Shown in pieces: positions 1 to 8,319 of a stretch of 64,000 nt of DNA. The stretch covers positions 1 through 64,000 of the forward strand of contig JAAVDN010000002.1 of the NCBI GenBank assembly GCA_014801785.1, in the 5' to 3' direction. The stretch is from Bacteroides sp. GTDB lineage: Bacteria > Bacteroidota > Bacteroidia > Bacteroidales > Muribaculaceae. The translations under genes and the position numbers were made by a program. The notes under the pieces are model-generated. The model was not told where the DNA came from, ran no database searches, and worked only from the letters and a program-made list of their open reading frames with translations. Every line of letters begins with the position of its first letter. Position 1 is the first letter of the stretch.

Positions 1-3
1 GGA

Positions 4-1143
4 ATGCCTATTTCTTATCGTGGCGTTTATTACTATCGTAGTGGCGCGACTAAACAAGAGTTTCGCGGGGCAGCTCTTCATCAGTTTCTCCTGAAAAAGA
101 TGGGATTGAATTGGGAGGATATTCCTTGTGATGGAGTTACGCTGGATGATATCGATGACGGTGCAATTGAATATTTCTTGGACCATGCTATCGGGGAGGG
201 TCGTATGGAACCCGAATCGCGCAAGTCCTCCAAAGAGGATGTCCTGTACAATTTAGGTCTTATTAAGGATGGTATCCCAACAAACGGCGCAGTCCTGCTG
301 TTCGGGAAATATCCTCAACGTAGATTTGTAACCTCAAGTTTCAAGATTGGCAGATTTGGTGCGGATGACGCAGACTTGTTAAGTCAAGACCAAATAGAAG
401 GAAATCTTATTCAAATGACTGATAAGATAATGCAGGTGTTAAGCAGTAAATATCTTATCCGTCCGATACATTACGAGGGATTGCAACGGAAGGAACCGTT
501 GGAAATTCCTGAAGATGCGCTTCGTGAAATAATCTTCAACAGTATCGTCCACAAATTGCAATTCGGTACGTGGAATCAGATGAGTATATATGATGACCAT
601 ATTCGTCTGTGGAATGAAGGGGTATTGCCGGAAGATTATACCGTAGAAACTCTAATGAGTAAGCATACCTCCAAACCGCGTAATCCGAAGATGGCGCAAG
701 TCTTCTACCGTGCCGGATTCATTGAGGCATGGGGACGTGGCTATGAAAAGATAATGAAGGCGTTCGACAAAGCTAATCTTAAGCGTCCGGAATTCACTGT
801 TGAGCAAGGAGGTGTCACAGCCGTGATTTATCGTGAAATTTTTATGTCTGTCAGGGGCGACAAGCACCCGAACCAAAACCAAACCAAAACCGATACAGAA
901 CCGATACAAACCGAACAAGATACCCAGAAAACTACCCAGAAAACTACCCAGAAAACTACCCAGAAGATTTTGGAGTTGATAACCCTCAACCCTTATATTA
1001 CAAGGAACGAAATGGCAATTGAATGTGGTGTAACGCCAGATGCAATTAAATTGCAATTAAAAAAATTAAAAGAAAAAGGGTTAATCCGTCGCATAGGTTC
1101 TGATCGTAGCGGTTCTTGGGAAGTAATGGATCATTCATCGTAG
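4..1143 (+). CDS. AlbA_2/Schlafen-AAA-type ATP-binding protein with C-terminal winged-helix domain; N-terminus lies upstream of the window (5' partial)
   Basis: Begins mid-family at '..PISYRGVYYYRSGATKQEFRGAALHQFLLKKMG' and contains GHKL-like 'ALREIIFNSIVHK' and 'AWGRGYEKI', then a TTQK repeat linker and a winged HTH 'ITRNEMAIECGVTPDAIKLQLKKLKEKGLIRRIGSDRSGSWEV'. The usual N-terminal AlbA_2 segment is missing, so the gene probably starts before base 1. Confidence 0.8.
   Translation: MPISYRGVYYYRSGATKQEFRGAALHQFLLKKMGLNWEDIPCDGVTLDDIDDGAIEYFLDHAIGEGRMEPESRKSSKEDVLYNLGLIKDGIPTNGAVLLFGKYPQRRFVTSSFKIGRFGADDADLLSQDQIEGNLIQMTDKIMQVLSSKYLIRPIHYEGLQRKEPLEIPEDALREIIFNSIVHKLQFGTWNQMSIYDDHIRLWNEGVLPEDYTVETLMSKHTSKPRNPKMAQVFYRAGFIEAWGRGYEKIMKAFDKANLKRPEFTVEQGGVTAVIYREIFMSVRGDKHPNQNQTKTDTEPIQTEQDTQKTTQKTTQKTTQKILELITLNPYITRNEMAIECGVTPDAIKLQLKKLKEKGLIRRIGSDRSGSWEVMDHSS
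919..966 (+). repeat. In-frame 12-bp tandem repeat (actacccagaaa x4) encoding (TTQK)n linker
   Basis: gatacccagaaa actacccagaaa actacccagaaa actacccagaag read directly. Confidence 0.9.
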
Positions 1144-1269
1144 GGTTGCGATTTTTACCTATAGTTGTAAGTGGTTATTTTTTGTAAAAAAGGGGGAGAG
1201 TGACAAAAATAGCCAAATACTTTTTGGGGACAGTGTCATCTTAGGGTTGCATTTTCTGCGCTTTCTGCA

Positions 1270-1566
1270 TTATTGCTTTCCTCGGAGTTTCTTTTGCTCG
1301 GCTTCACGGGCTTCGATGAAGTGGATCTCGACCGGGGAGAGTTGGTATTGGGTGCGCTCGCGGAATTTATCATACTCGGTGTCGGCTTTCAGCTTTGCCG
1401 CCTCTGCCGATATGCTTCCGGCATGTGTGAGCAATTCTTTTCCTGACAGCGTAAGGAAGTCATCGAGCTTCTTGCTCCAGTCTTTCGCAAGTGCGGCGAG
1501 AATAAAGGCAGCTAAACCTATCCATAGCCATAGCTGCCAATCGTCGGGGAGTTATCCGTTTTTCAT
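1270..1566 (-). pseudogene. RhuM-family C-terminal fragment fused behind a TM-like segment, with in-frame stop
   Basis: Minus-strand translation: MKNG*LPDDWQLWLWIGLAAFILAALAKDWSKKLDDFLTLSGKELLTHAGSISAEAAKLKADTEYDKFRERTQYQLSPVEIHFIEAREAEQKKLRGKQ*. 'DW..KLD.FL...G..LL.HAG.ISAE.A...A..EY.KFR' resembles the C-terminus of RhuM proteins. In-frame TAA at 1552-1554. Confidence 0.55.
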
Positions 1567-1716
1567 TATGTTTAATTATTGTAAAAAAATTTCATTAGTT
1601 TTTATAACGAACAAGACCCTATTGATATTCATAGAAAGTAAATGCCAACCTACATTGCGCAGGCTGGAATTTGCTATGTAAAACGTAGTTTATCTTTGAA
1701 TGAAATAGAATTGCTG

Positions 1717-2079
1717 CTATGGCTTATTAAAATATTCCCATTCTTCAGAATCTAATCCAAACATATCTTTTAAGTATGAACTATCAAATTTATGGTTGCC
1801 GTATGTGGAAGCAGTGGTTATATCATTTTCAAGTCTAACAATGACTGCTTCTATCGAAGTACATATTGATATATACTCGCAATTTAAGCATGAATTATCT
1901 GTAGACAGTGTACACCATCCCATCTCAGCAACCATTTTCAATTCTTTTTGTGTGGGGATGTGCTTTGCCCTATTTGTATTGTGCTCACAGTTTGCACACC
2001 CACATGAACGTGTACAAAATTCTAAATTTAATTCACATGCCATATTGAGAGAATTACTGTTAAACTTGATTATACTCAC
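1717..2079 (-). CDS. Hypothetical Cys-rich small protein
   Basis: 120 aa ORF with Cys clusters CTRSCGCANC and CTLSTDNSCLNCEYISIC; same strand as the two ORFs upstream of it. Confidence 0.5.
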   Translation of the reverse strand: MSIIKFNSNSLNMACELNLEFCTRSCGCANCEHNTNRAKHIPTQKELKMVAEMGWCTLSTDNSCLNCEYISICTSIEAVIVRLENDITTASTYGNHKFDSSYLKDMFGLDSEEWEYFNKP

Positions 2080-2185
2080 ATTCCGAGTCGGAAGTGAGTC
2101 TTAAAAATCAGACGGGAGCAAGTTGGCAGGCCACCTAATCTTCAACCCCACTCCTTAAATACGAGATACGGTGATCTCATATGGT

Positions 2186-2440
2186 TCAGAGCGTTACATT
2201 TGTAAAGTTCATTCTACCATATATATCAGCAAAACGAGCATTATAAGTTTCACCATTCAATTCAAATGAGCCGGTCTCTATAGCAGCATCATCCTCATCA
2301 GAATCTGATGTATCATGGCGTACTGTATAAAACTTTAGCCCATCAATAATGGTCACGAATAGAATGTTATGCTGTGTGTACGTAAGTCTGTTGTCATCCG
2401 GGTCTATGTACCAAGATTTTATTTTTCCGATCTTATTCAT
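2186..2440 (-). CDS. Hypothetical small acidic protein
   Basis: 84 aa ORF starting MNKIGKIKSWYIDPDD, between two minus-strand ORFs. Confidence 0.5.
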   Translation of the reverse strand: MNKIGKIKSWYIDPDDNRLTYTQHNILFVTIIDGLKFYTVRHDTSDSDEDDAAIETGSFELNGETYNARFADIYGRMNFTNVTL

Positions 2441-2476
2441 AATTAGAAGATTGAAAGTTATATTTCTTATTATTCC

Positions 2477-3604
2477 TTACTTATGCGTGTGTAAGGATTG
2501 CTTCTTATACTTTTGAGCATATTTGCTAAAGACAGATATAAATGCTTTTGCCGACTCTGTAAGGAATGTAAAAATTTCATCCTTCTGATCTTCATTTGTG
2601 TAACTCAAGTCATTTCGAGTTACACGGATTCGACAAGTTACTCTGTCATCCATGCGTTGCCAATCCAGTTTGTACGAAGAAAGAGCTTCATCTATTTCCG
2701 ATTGATACTGCTTCAGAAAATCAAAGGCTTCTTTATTCGCCGCCTTATCGCCAAAGTTTATATAGATTTCAGTAGAGGTATTGGCATTGTTAATTATAAC
2801 ATTGCATGACATACCACTTATTCCTATAGATTTTCCCAGCCAAGCATCCGGTGTGCCATTGGAAGAAGCATAGGGACCACCGATTTTCTTGTTATACTCA
2901 ATAAACTCTTGCCAATAAGCATAGCGTTTAGTACGACGAACAGCCGTCGCCCCGGCTTCTTGTGCAGCCTCTTGTTTCTTAGTCGCCATCCTAATAGTAT
3001 AATCCTCTGTATCTTTTACAGGGATAATTTGGTCGAAGTCCATCAATACTCGTCCATTGTACTGATATGGAGTGACTTTGAAGCATTTGATGTTAAGTCC
3101 AAAGTTGGAAAGCCATAAAACTGAAGAAGTAACCTCCTTCCGGAAATTGGCGGCAACGAAGAATATACGCTGAGAGTTGTCAGGATTTAGTTCAATATCT
3201 TCAATAGGTGTACCATCCATAAACTCACTGATAGATTCCTCTGCGTAAATATCTTTTCCCATGAGATATTTCTGGTAAATTTGAATTATCTGTGCTTTGG
3301 AAAGGCTTGAACAGTAGGACGCATACTTAATTGCTTGCCATGTAACATCCCGACCTGAATCATCAAGCTTGTTCTCAATAATGACGAGTCTACCTTGCTT
3401 GTCTAATGCAAGCAGGTCTAATCGCTCTTTAGTATCCGCAAAGCCATCAAATTCTTTTTGAATTATGAGCAGATCTTCCCCAAGAGAAGACGGTTCAGCG
3501 GCTATCCATTCCTGAAGATGCTTTCGCTCTTCAAGATTTAACTCCTTGAAAGTACATACATGTGCCTTTTGAAGTATATTATTATTCTGATCAAGTATAT
3601 ACAT
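2477..3604 (-). CDS. DUF4268 domain-containing protein with N-terminal PD-(D/E)XK-like nuclease region
   Basis: 375 aa; 'SLGEDLLIIQKEFDGFADTKERLDLLALDKQGRLVIIENKLDDSGRDVTWQAIKYASYCS' is a classic PD-(D/E)XK core (D-x(n)-IIENK); C-terminal DUF4268-like region. Confidence 0.8.
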   Translation of the reverse strand: MYILDQNNNILQKAHVCTFKELNLEERKHLQEWIAAEPSSLGEDLLIIQKEFDGFADTKERLDLLALDKQGRLVIIENKLDDSGRDVTWQAIKYASYCSSLSKAQIIQIYQKYLMGKDIYAEESISEFMDGTPIEDIELNPDNSQRIFFVAANFRKEVTSSVLWLSNFGLNIKCFKVTPYQYNGRVLMDFDQIIPVKDTEDYTIRMATKKQEAAQEAGATAVRRTKRYAYWQEFIEYNKKIGGPYASSNGTPDAWLGKSIGISGMSCNVIINNANTSTEIYINFGDKAANKEAFDFLKQYQSEIDEALSSYKLDWQRMDDRVTCRIRVTRNDLSYTNEDQKDEIFTFLTESAKAFISVFSKYAQKYKKQSLHTHK

Positions 3605-3615
3605 AGATGTCGTAT

Positions 3616-4028
3616 TTATTCATTAGCCGACGAATTATCTAATACTTCGCGATAGTCTTGGTCGTCGATAATTTGTCGGAGGAGATTGCGGAAGTTGCCT
3701 TGGAAACCCTCGTTCTGATTGTAATCACGATAAAGGGAGTCATCGCTGCGACGCATACGACGCATAACCGTGTCAACAATACGATTGAAAGCCGCATCGG
3801 CTTCGTCGCGGTCAGGATTCCCCACTATCTGATTCTGATATTGGGGAGTATTGACAATTTCGCGGGCTACACGATACATCTTCACCCGACGTTCATCTGC
3901 CGTCGCATCCCATCCGCTGAACCATCGTTCGTTGAAATTAGCGATGATAGTGTCGAGCTGCGACCTTACTGGATCATCAGTTCCGGCAACTTCGATGCAG
4001 ACCGGTGGAGCGAGGCGGCCGACGCTCA
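3616..4028 (-). pseudogene. C-terminal fragment of a large protein, possibly type I restriction HsdR-like
   Basis: Minus-strand frame is open upstream of the listed GTG (3885): ..RLAPPVCIEVAGTDDPVRSQLDTIIANFNERWFSGWDATADERRVKMYRVAREIVNTPQYQNQ...FRNLLRQIIDDQDYREVLDNSSANE*. Looks like the C-terminal tail of HsdR/helicase proteins and runs into the carbonic anhydrase 3' end. Confidence 0.4.
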
Positions 4029-4565
4029 GAGTGGCTTTAGGGAGCCGGTCAGGGAGTCCATGAGATAGCCGGCGACACGTACGTCTTTCGCCATCAGGGG
4101 ATGGTTCGAGATGAGGTCCACTGTCTCGCGCACAGCCTCCTCGCCGTCATCGAAGCCGTGAAGCCAGCTGTCAAGATCGATGCCGCAATGACGCATCAGC
4201 GTGATATGCTCTTCGTCGATGCCGCGTTCACGCATCAGATGGAGCATCTCCTTGGCATTCATTCCCTGAACACCGCATCCCGTGTGGCCGATGACCATTA
4301 TCTCCTCAACCCCTAACTCGTAGACAGCGACCAACAACGAGCGCATCGTCGAATCAAACGGATTGGTGATTGTCCCTCCCGCATTCTTGATCATCTTCAC
4401 ATCTCCGTTACGGATTCCTAACGCGGCGGGAAGCAACTCCACAAGACGAGTATCCATACACGTGACGATAGCTATCTTCTTATCCGGATATTTCGACGTC
4501 TCGTAACGACGATACCCCTCCGAGGCGACAAACTCCCGGTTATGTCTCAGTATCTCTTCTATCAT
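4026..4565 (-). CDS. Beta-class carbonic anhydrase
   Basis: Zn-ligand motifs 'CMDTRL' and 'GHTGCGV'; 179 aa. Confidence 0.9.
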   Translation of the reverse strand: MIEEILRHNREFVASEGYRRYETSKYPDKKIAIVTCMDTRLVELLPAALGIRNGDVKMIKNAGGTITNPFDSTMRSLLVAVYELGVEEIMVIGHTGCGVQGMNAKEMLHLMRERGIDEEHITLMRHCGIDLDSWLHGFDDGEEAVRETVDLISNHPLMAKDVRVAGYLMDSLTGSLKPL

Positions 4566-4623
4566 AGTCTTTTGCAGTTTCTCTTGTTTCAGTCATATTC
4601 CATACCCCTGCCCCACCCCTCTG

Positions 4624-4812
4624 TCACTGCCGCGCCGTCGTCTGACGCGCCGTCTCCTCGATAGCCTCGTAATGGCCCGACAGGGCCGCGAAAGGAGCGA
4701 ACTGCGCCGCCCGGTTGTAGAGCGGCATCCTTGTATGTCGCGGCTCGTAATGAGGGAGGTCGATGATTTGCTCATACTTCCCCATGACGTTATCCTCTGT
4801 CTGATTACTCAT
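4624..4812 (-). CDS. Small conserved protein found next to Y-family polymerase genes
   Basis: 62 aa 'YEQIIDLPHYEPRHTRMPLYNRAAQFAPFAALSGHYEAIEETARQT'. The 'M.L.NRAAQFAPFAALxGYxxAIxETAR' pattern is common in small ORFs next to dinB/umuC homologues. Overlaps the polymerase gene by 8 nt. Confidence 0.7.
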   Translation of the reverse strand: MSNQTEDNVMGKYEQIIDLPHYEPRHTRMPLYNRAAQFAPFAALSGHYEAIEETARQTTARQ

Positions 4813-6292
4813 GATGTCCTCCTATCTGCTCATTGCGGCTGCGCTGTGTCGCGCCGTCGCTGAAATTCAATCCCTTGAGAATAGCATTCTTGCCAAACTT
4901 CTTCTTTATATTCAGGACCACTTCCTGACGCCTCCGCTCCCTGGCGCGCCTCTCGGCTTCCTCCCGCTCCTCTCTCTCGAACTGCTCGAAATCCGTGAAG
5001 AGATCCGGCTGACGTCCTATACGGCGCGACCTAACCTTCTCTTCTCCTACCAGATGGTTGAGAGCCAAAGTCAGACGGCGCACCAGTAGATCGGGATTGA
5101 TGATACGGTCATAAAGCTCGGCAACCTTCGCTACCAGTACCGAATCGGCCGATGTCGGCTCTGAAAGATTGACAGTCCCGTGGGCATGCGCCGGAACCTG
5201 ACGCCCATACCAGTCAAGACGCACCTTCCCATGGTACTTACACCTCACGGCCGGATTCGTCAGCGACTCCACGTCATAGCCGACCGTCAGCACGAGCTGA
5301 TCCGTGACCAACCTCTTCTCGACAAGTTCGAGCGAAGCGCTGTCTGCCATCTCCATCACTACATTACGGGCCATATCCCAGGGATATGGGCTTTGCAACA
5401 CCTGCCCGCTACTGATACTCCTCGTCTCAGGCCTGTAAGCCTTGACAAGCTCCATCGTCACCGGTTCCCATCCCCACGCATGGTCGATCAGCAGCTCCGC
5501 ATTGACTCCGAACAGCTTGTAGAGAAGATCCTCGTTTCTGACCGAACATAGCGCCACATCCCCCATCGTATAGATTCCGAACGATTGTAGTCGCTCGGCC
5601 GTCCCCCGCCCCACTCTCCAGAAATCCGTCAGCGGAGTATGGGCCCAGAGCTGACGACGATAGCTCATCTCGTCAAGCTCGGCGATACGCACCCCATCCT
5701 TATCCGGAGGCATCTTCTTGGCGACGATATCCATCGCGACTTTGCAAAGATACATATTGGTGCCGATCCCTGCTGTCGCCGTGACACCGGTCTCGCGCAA
5801 AACCTCCCGTATAATCTTCATCGCCAACTCATACGGCGTCAGGCGATAGGTGTCGAGATAACTCGTCACATCCATTATCACCTCGTCTATCGAATAGACA
5901 TGAATATCCTCCGGCGCAATGTAGCGCAGATAGATTTCGTAGATACGCGCGCTATATTCTATATAGTAAGCCATCCGCGGAGGAGCGACAATATAGTCTA
6001 TCGCTATCTCCGGATGAGCGTCAAGAAAAGCCTTGGAATAAGACTTGCCCATGCGACCGCGATGGAAATTAGCCTCCTTGACCTTCTGCACAACCTCGAA
6101 CAGGCGCGGGCGTCCTCCCGTGCCGTAACGCTTCAAAGCCGGAGAGACCGCAAGACAGATTGTCTTCTCGGTCCGCGATGCGTCCGCGACGACAAGACAG
6201 GCATCGAGAGGATCAAGTCCCCGCTCGACACACTCTACCGAAGCATAGAACGACTTCAGGTCTATGGCGATGAATTGTGGTTTTCTTTTCAA
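4805..6292 (-). CDS. Y-family (DinB/UmuC-type) DNA polymerase
   Basis: 'FIAIDLKSFYASVECVERGLDPL', 'DIHVYSIDEVIMDVT', 'TATAGIGTNMYLCKVAMDI'. The listed ORF extends to 6382, but a TTG start at 6292 preceded by agagagg gives LKRKPQFIAIDLKSFY. Confidence 0.9.
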   Translation of the reverse strand: MKRKPQFIAIDLKSFYASVECVERGLDPLDACLVVADASRTEKTICLAVSPALKRYGTGGRPRLFEVVQKVKEANFHRGRMGKSYSKAFLDAHPEIAIDYIVAPPRMAYYIEYSARIYEIYLRYIAPEDIHVYSIDEVIMDVTSYLDTYRLTPYELAMKIIREVLRETGVTATAGIGTNMYLCKVAMDIVAKKMPPDKDGVRIAELDEMSYRRQLWAHTPLTDFWRVGRGTAERLQSFGIYTMGDVALCSVRNEDLLYKLFGVNAELLIDHAWGWEPVTMELVKAYRPETRSISSGQVLQSPYPWDMARNVVMEMADSASLELVEKRLVTDQLVLTVGYDVESLTNPAVRCKYHGKVRLDWYGRQVPAHAHGTVNLSEPTSADSVLVAKVAELYDRIINPDLLVRRLTLALNHLVGEEKVRSRRIGRQPDLFTDFEQFEREEREEAERRARERRRQEVVLNIKKKFGKNAILKGLNFSDGATQRSRNEQIGGHHE

Positions 6293-6348
6293 TTTATCCT
6301 CTCTTATGAGATTCTGATGGGATAGGACCGTTTTTAGGGATTCATTCC

Positions 6349-6416
6349 CCATCCTACAAGAAATGTCACCCCTATCCCGCAAGAAATATCGCCCCTATCG
6401 CGCAAGAACGTTGACA
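6349..6416 (+). repeat. Three tandem ~23-bp units related to the dispersed CCCACAAGAAATG repeat
   Basis: ccatcctacaagaaatgtcacc / cctatcccgcaagaaatatcgcc / cctatcgcgcaagaacgttgaca; compare cctgtcccacaagaaatgttaaca at 23201. Confidence 0.7.
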
Positions 6417-6424
6417 GCCTGATC

Positions 6425-7648
6425 TCAAGGAAGATAAGAATCCTTGAATCCGATGAAATAGAGGATGCCGTCAAGCCCGATTGTCGAAATCGACTGCTTC
6501 GCCGTCTGCTTCACCTTCGGCTTGGCATGGAAAGCGATTCCCAGTCCGGCGACGGACAGCATCGGCAGGTCATTGGCGCCATCCCCGACAGCGATTGTCT
6601 GCGCGATATTTATATTCTCGAATTGCGCTATGAGTCGCAGCAACTCGGCCTTCCGCTTGCCGTCGACTATCTCCCCTACATAACGTCCCGTCAGCTTTCC
6701 ATCCTTTATCTCAAGCTCGTTGGCATAGACATAATCGAAGCCGAACCGACGCTTGAGATACTCCCCGAAATAGGTGAAGCCGCCGGAAAGAATAGCTGTC
6801 TTGTAGCCGGCGCGGTGAAGGACATCCATCATCCGCTCGACACCCTCCGTAATCGGCAACGACTCGGCTATCTCCTTCATGACGCTTTCATCCAGACCCT
6901 TGAGAAGCTCAACTCTCCGCCGGAAACTCTCCCGGAAATCAATCTCTCCGCGCATGGCGCTCTCTGTTATCGCCCTGACCTGCGGACCGACCCCGGCGCG
7001 GTCTGCCAGCTCATCGATGACCTCAGTCTCGATAAGAGTCGAATCCATATCGAAACATACCAGTCGACGGCTTCGGCGGTAGATATCATCGGCCTGCATC
7101 GAGATATCGAACTCCTCCTGAGACGAAATCTGCATGAACCGCTGCTGCATTCGCTCATAGTCGGCCGGCGTTCCGCGAACCGAGAACTCGATACACATCT
7201 TCGACTTCGAATCAAACTCCTCGACAAGCTGCGGACGCCCCGTCAGGCGAACTATACCGTCGATATTGAGCTTCTGCAACGCTATCTCCTCGGCGACAAG
7301 AGCTATCTGATGGGCCGAGATCTTGCGTCCGAGAATAGTTATAATCCAGCGGTGGCGACCCTGACGACTCACCCAATCCTCATATTCCTCGACCGAGACA
7401 GGACTGAACCTTATAGTCACTCCAAGCTCGCTGGCCTTGAAAAGAAGTTCCTTCAATATTGTGCCAGCCACTTCAGGAGTTGTCCTGAAAAGGATTCCGA
7501 GCGACAGCGTATGATGGATGTCAGCCTGGCCGATATCCAGGATAGCGGCGTCATAGCGGGCGAGTATGGCGGTAAGCGACGCCGTCACGCCGGGTTTATC
7601 CTCTCCGCTGATGCTGACAAGTATTATCTCTATATTATCCTTGTTCAT
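6425..7648 (-). CDS. serB: Phosphoserine phosphatase with N-terminal ACT domains
   Basis: 'VCFDMDSTLIETEVIDELADRAGVG', 'AILSGGFTYFGEYLKRRFGFDYVYANELEI', 'AVGDGANDLPML'. Confidence 0.95.
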   Translation of the reverse strand: MNKDNIEIILVSISGEDKPGVTASLTAILARYDAAILDIGQADIHHTLSLGILFRTTPEVAGTILKELLFKASELGVTIRFSPVSVEEYEDWVSRQGRHRWIITILGRKISAHQIALVAEEIALQKLNIDGIVRLTGRPQLVEEFDSKSKMCIEFSVRGTPADYERMQQRFMQISSQEEFDISMQADDIYRRSRRLVCFDMDSTLIETEVIDELADRAGVGPQVRAITESAMRGEIDFRESFRRRVELLKGLDESVMKEIAESLPITEGVERMMDVLHRAGYKTAILSGGFTYFGEYLKRRFGFDYVYANELEIKDGKLTGRYVGEIVDGKRKAELLRLIAQFENINIAQTIAVGDGANDLPMLSVAGLGIAFHAKPKVKQTAKQSISTIGLDGILYFIGFKDSYLP

Positions 7649-7707
7649 AATTCATATTTCTCAATTCCCGAACCGACTGAAATCTTTACCTGCTGAAATC
7701 CGCCGGG

Positions 7708-8130
7708 TCAGGAGTCCGCGCAGGAAGGGCATATCCCTTTCATCATATAATTGACCGAAGAGAGGCTGAAACCGTCCGGTAGGTCGAACGTCGGAATCCG
7801 CAGTTCATCGAAACAATAAACCTCTCCGCAACGTTCACAAAAGAAATGAGGATGCAGATCCAGGTCTCCCGCAGCATGAGAATCCCCCTTGTCGGAGGCA
7901 CAGATCTCATAACGCGCCACACCACGCCCATCTTCCATCTCATGGAGCATCCCCTTGCCCGAAAGAAGCGTCAGAACCCTGAAAATGCTCGACCGCTCGA
8001 CGGTCTGCAACTCCCTCTCAAGCTCTATCAGTCCCAGAGGGCGCTCGGCCGCCAGCAACGCGCGCACAACAAGAATCCTGTTCGGCGTCTCCTTGATTCC
8101 GTATCTTTCGAGTATGGCTTCAGCTGTCAT
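7708..8130 (-). CDS. Fur-family transcriptional regulator
   Basis: 'YGIKETPNRILVVRALLAAERPLGLIELERELQTVERSSIFRVLTLLSGKGMLHEMEDG...HPHFFCERCGEVYCFDEL...GICPSCA'. Confidence 0.85.
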   Translation of the reverse strand: MTAEAILERYGIKETPNRILVVRALLAAERPLGLIELERELQTVERSSIFRVLTLLSGKGMLHEMEDGRGVARYEICASDKGDSHAAGDLDLHPHFFCERCGEVYCFDELRIPTFDLPDGFSLSSVNYMMKGICPSCADS

Positions 8131-8146
8131 CTCTCCTTTCTTTTTT

Positions 8147-8189
8147 GTCTTTGATGCAAAAATAATGTCTTTGATGCAAAGATAGCAAA
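8147..8189 (-). promoter_or_regulatory. Putative promoter of the Fur-family gene with overlapping direct repeat
   Basis: Minus strand CTTTGCTATCTTTGCATC contains TATCTTTG (TAnnTTTG). TGTCTTTGATGCAAA occurs twice, 20 nt apart. Confidence 0.5.
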
Positions 8190-8319
8190 GATTCCTCGCT
8201 TATCCGACAGCACAAGCCTCTTTTCAGTTTTTTCGTCCCTAAAAACATATAAATAACAGGTAAAAAAATTGATATTTTACCTGCTACTTAACTCCCCGAA
8301 TCCATAAATTTCATCAATC

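Noticed and set aside
5639-7696. Long plus-strand ORFs (228 aa at 5639, 389 aa at 6527) opposite the Y-polymerase and serB
   Set aside because: Antisense to well-supported genes; composition (Arg/His/Leu-rich) is typical of shadow frames, with no recognisable motif.
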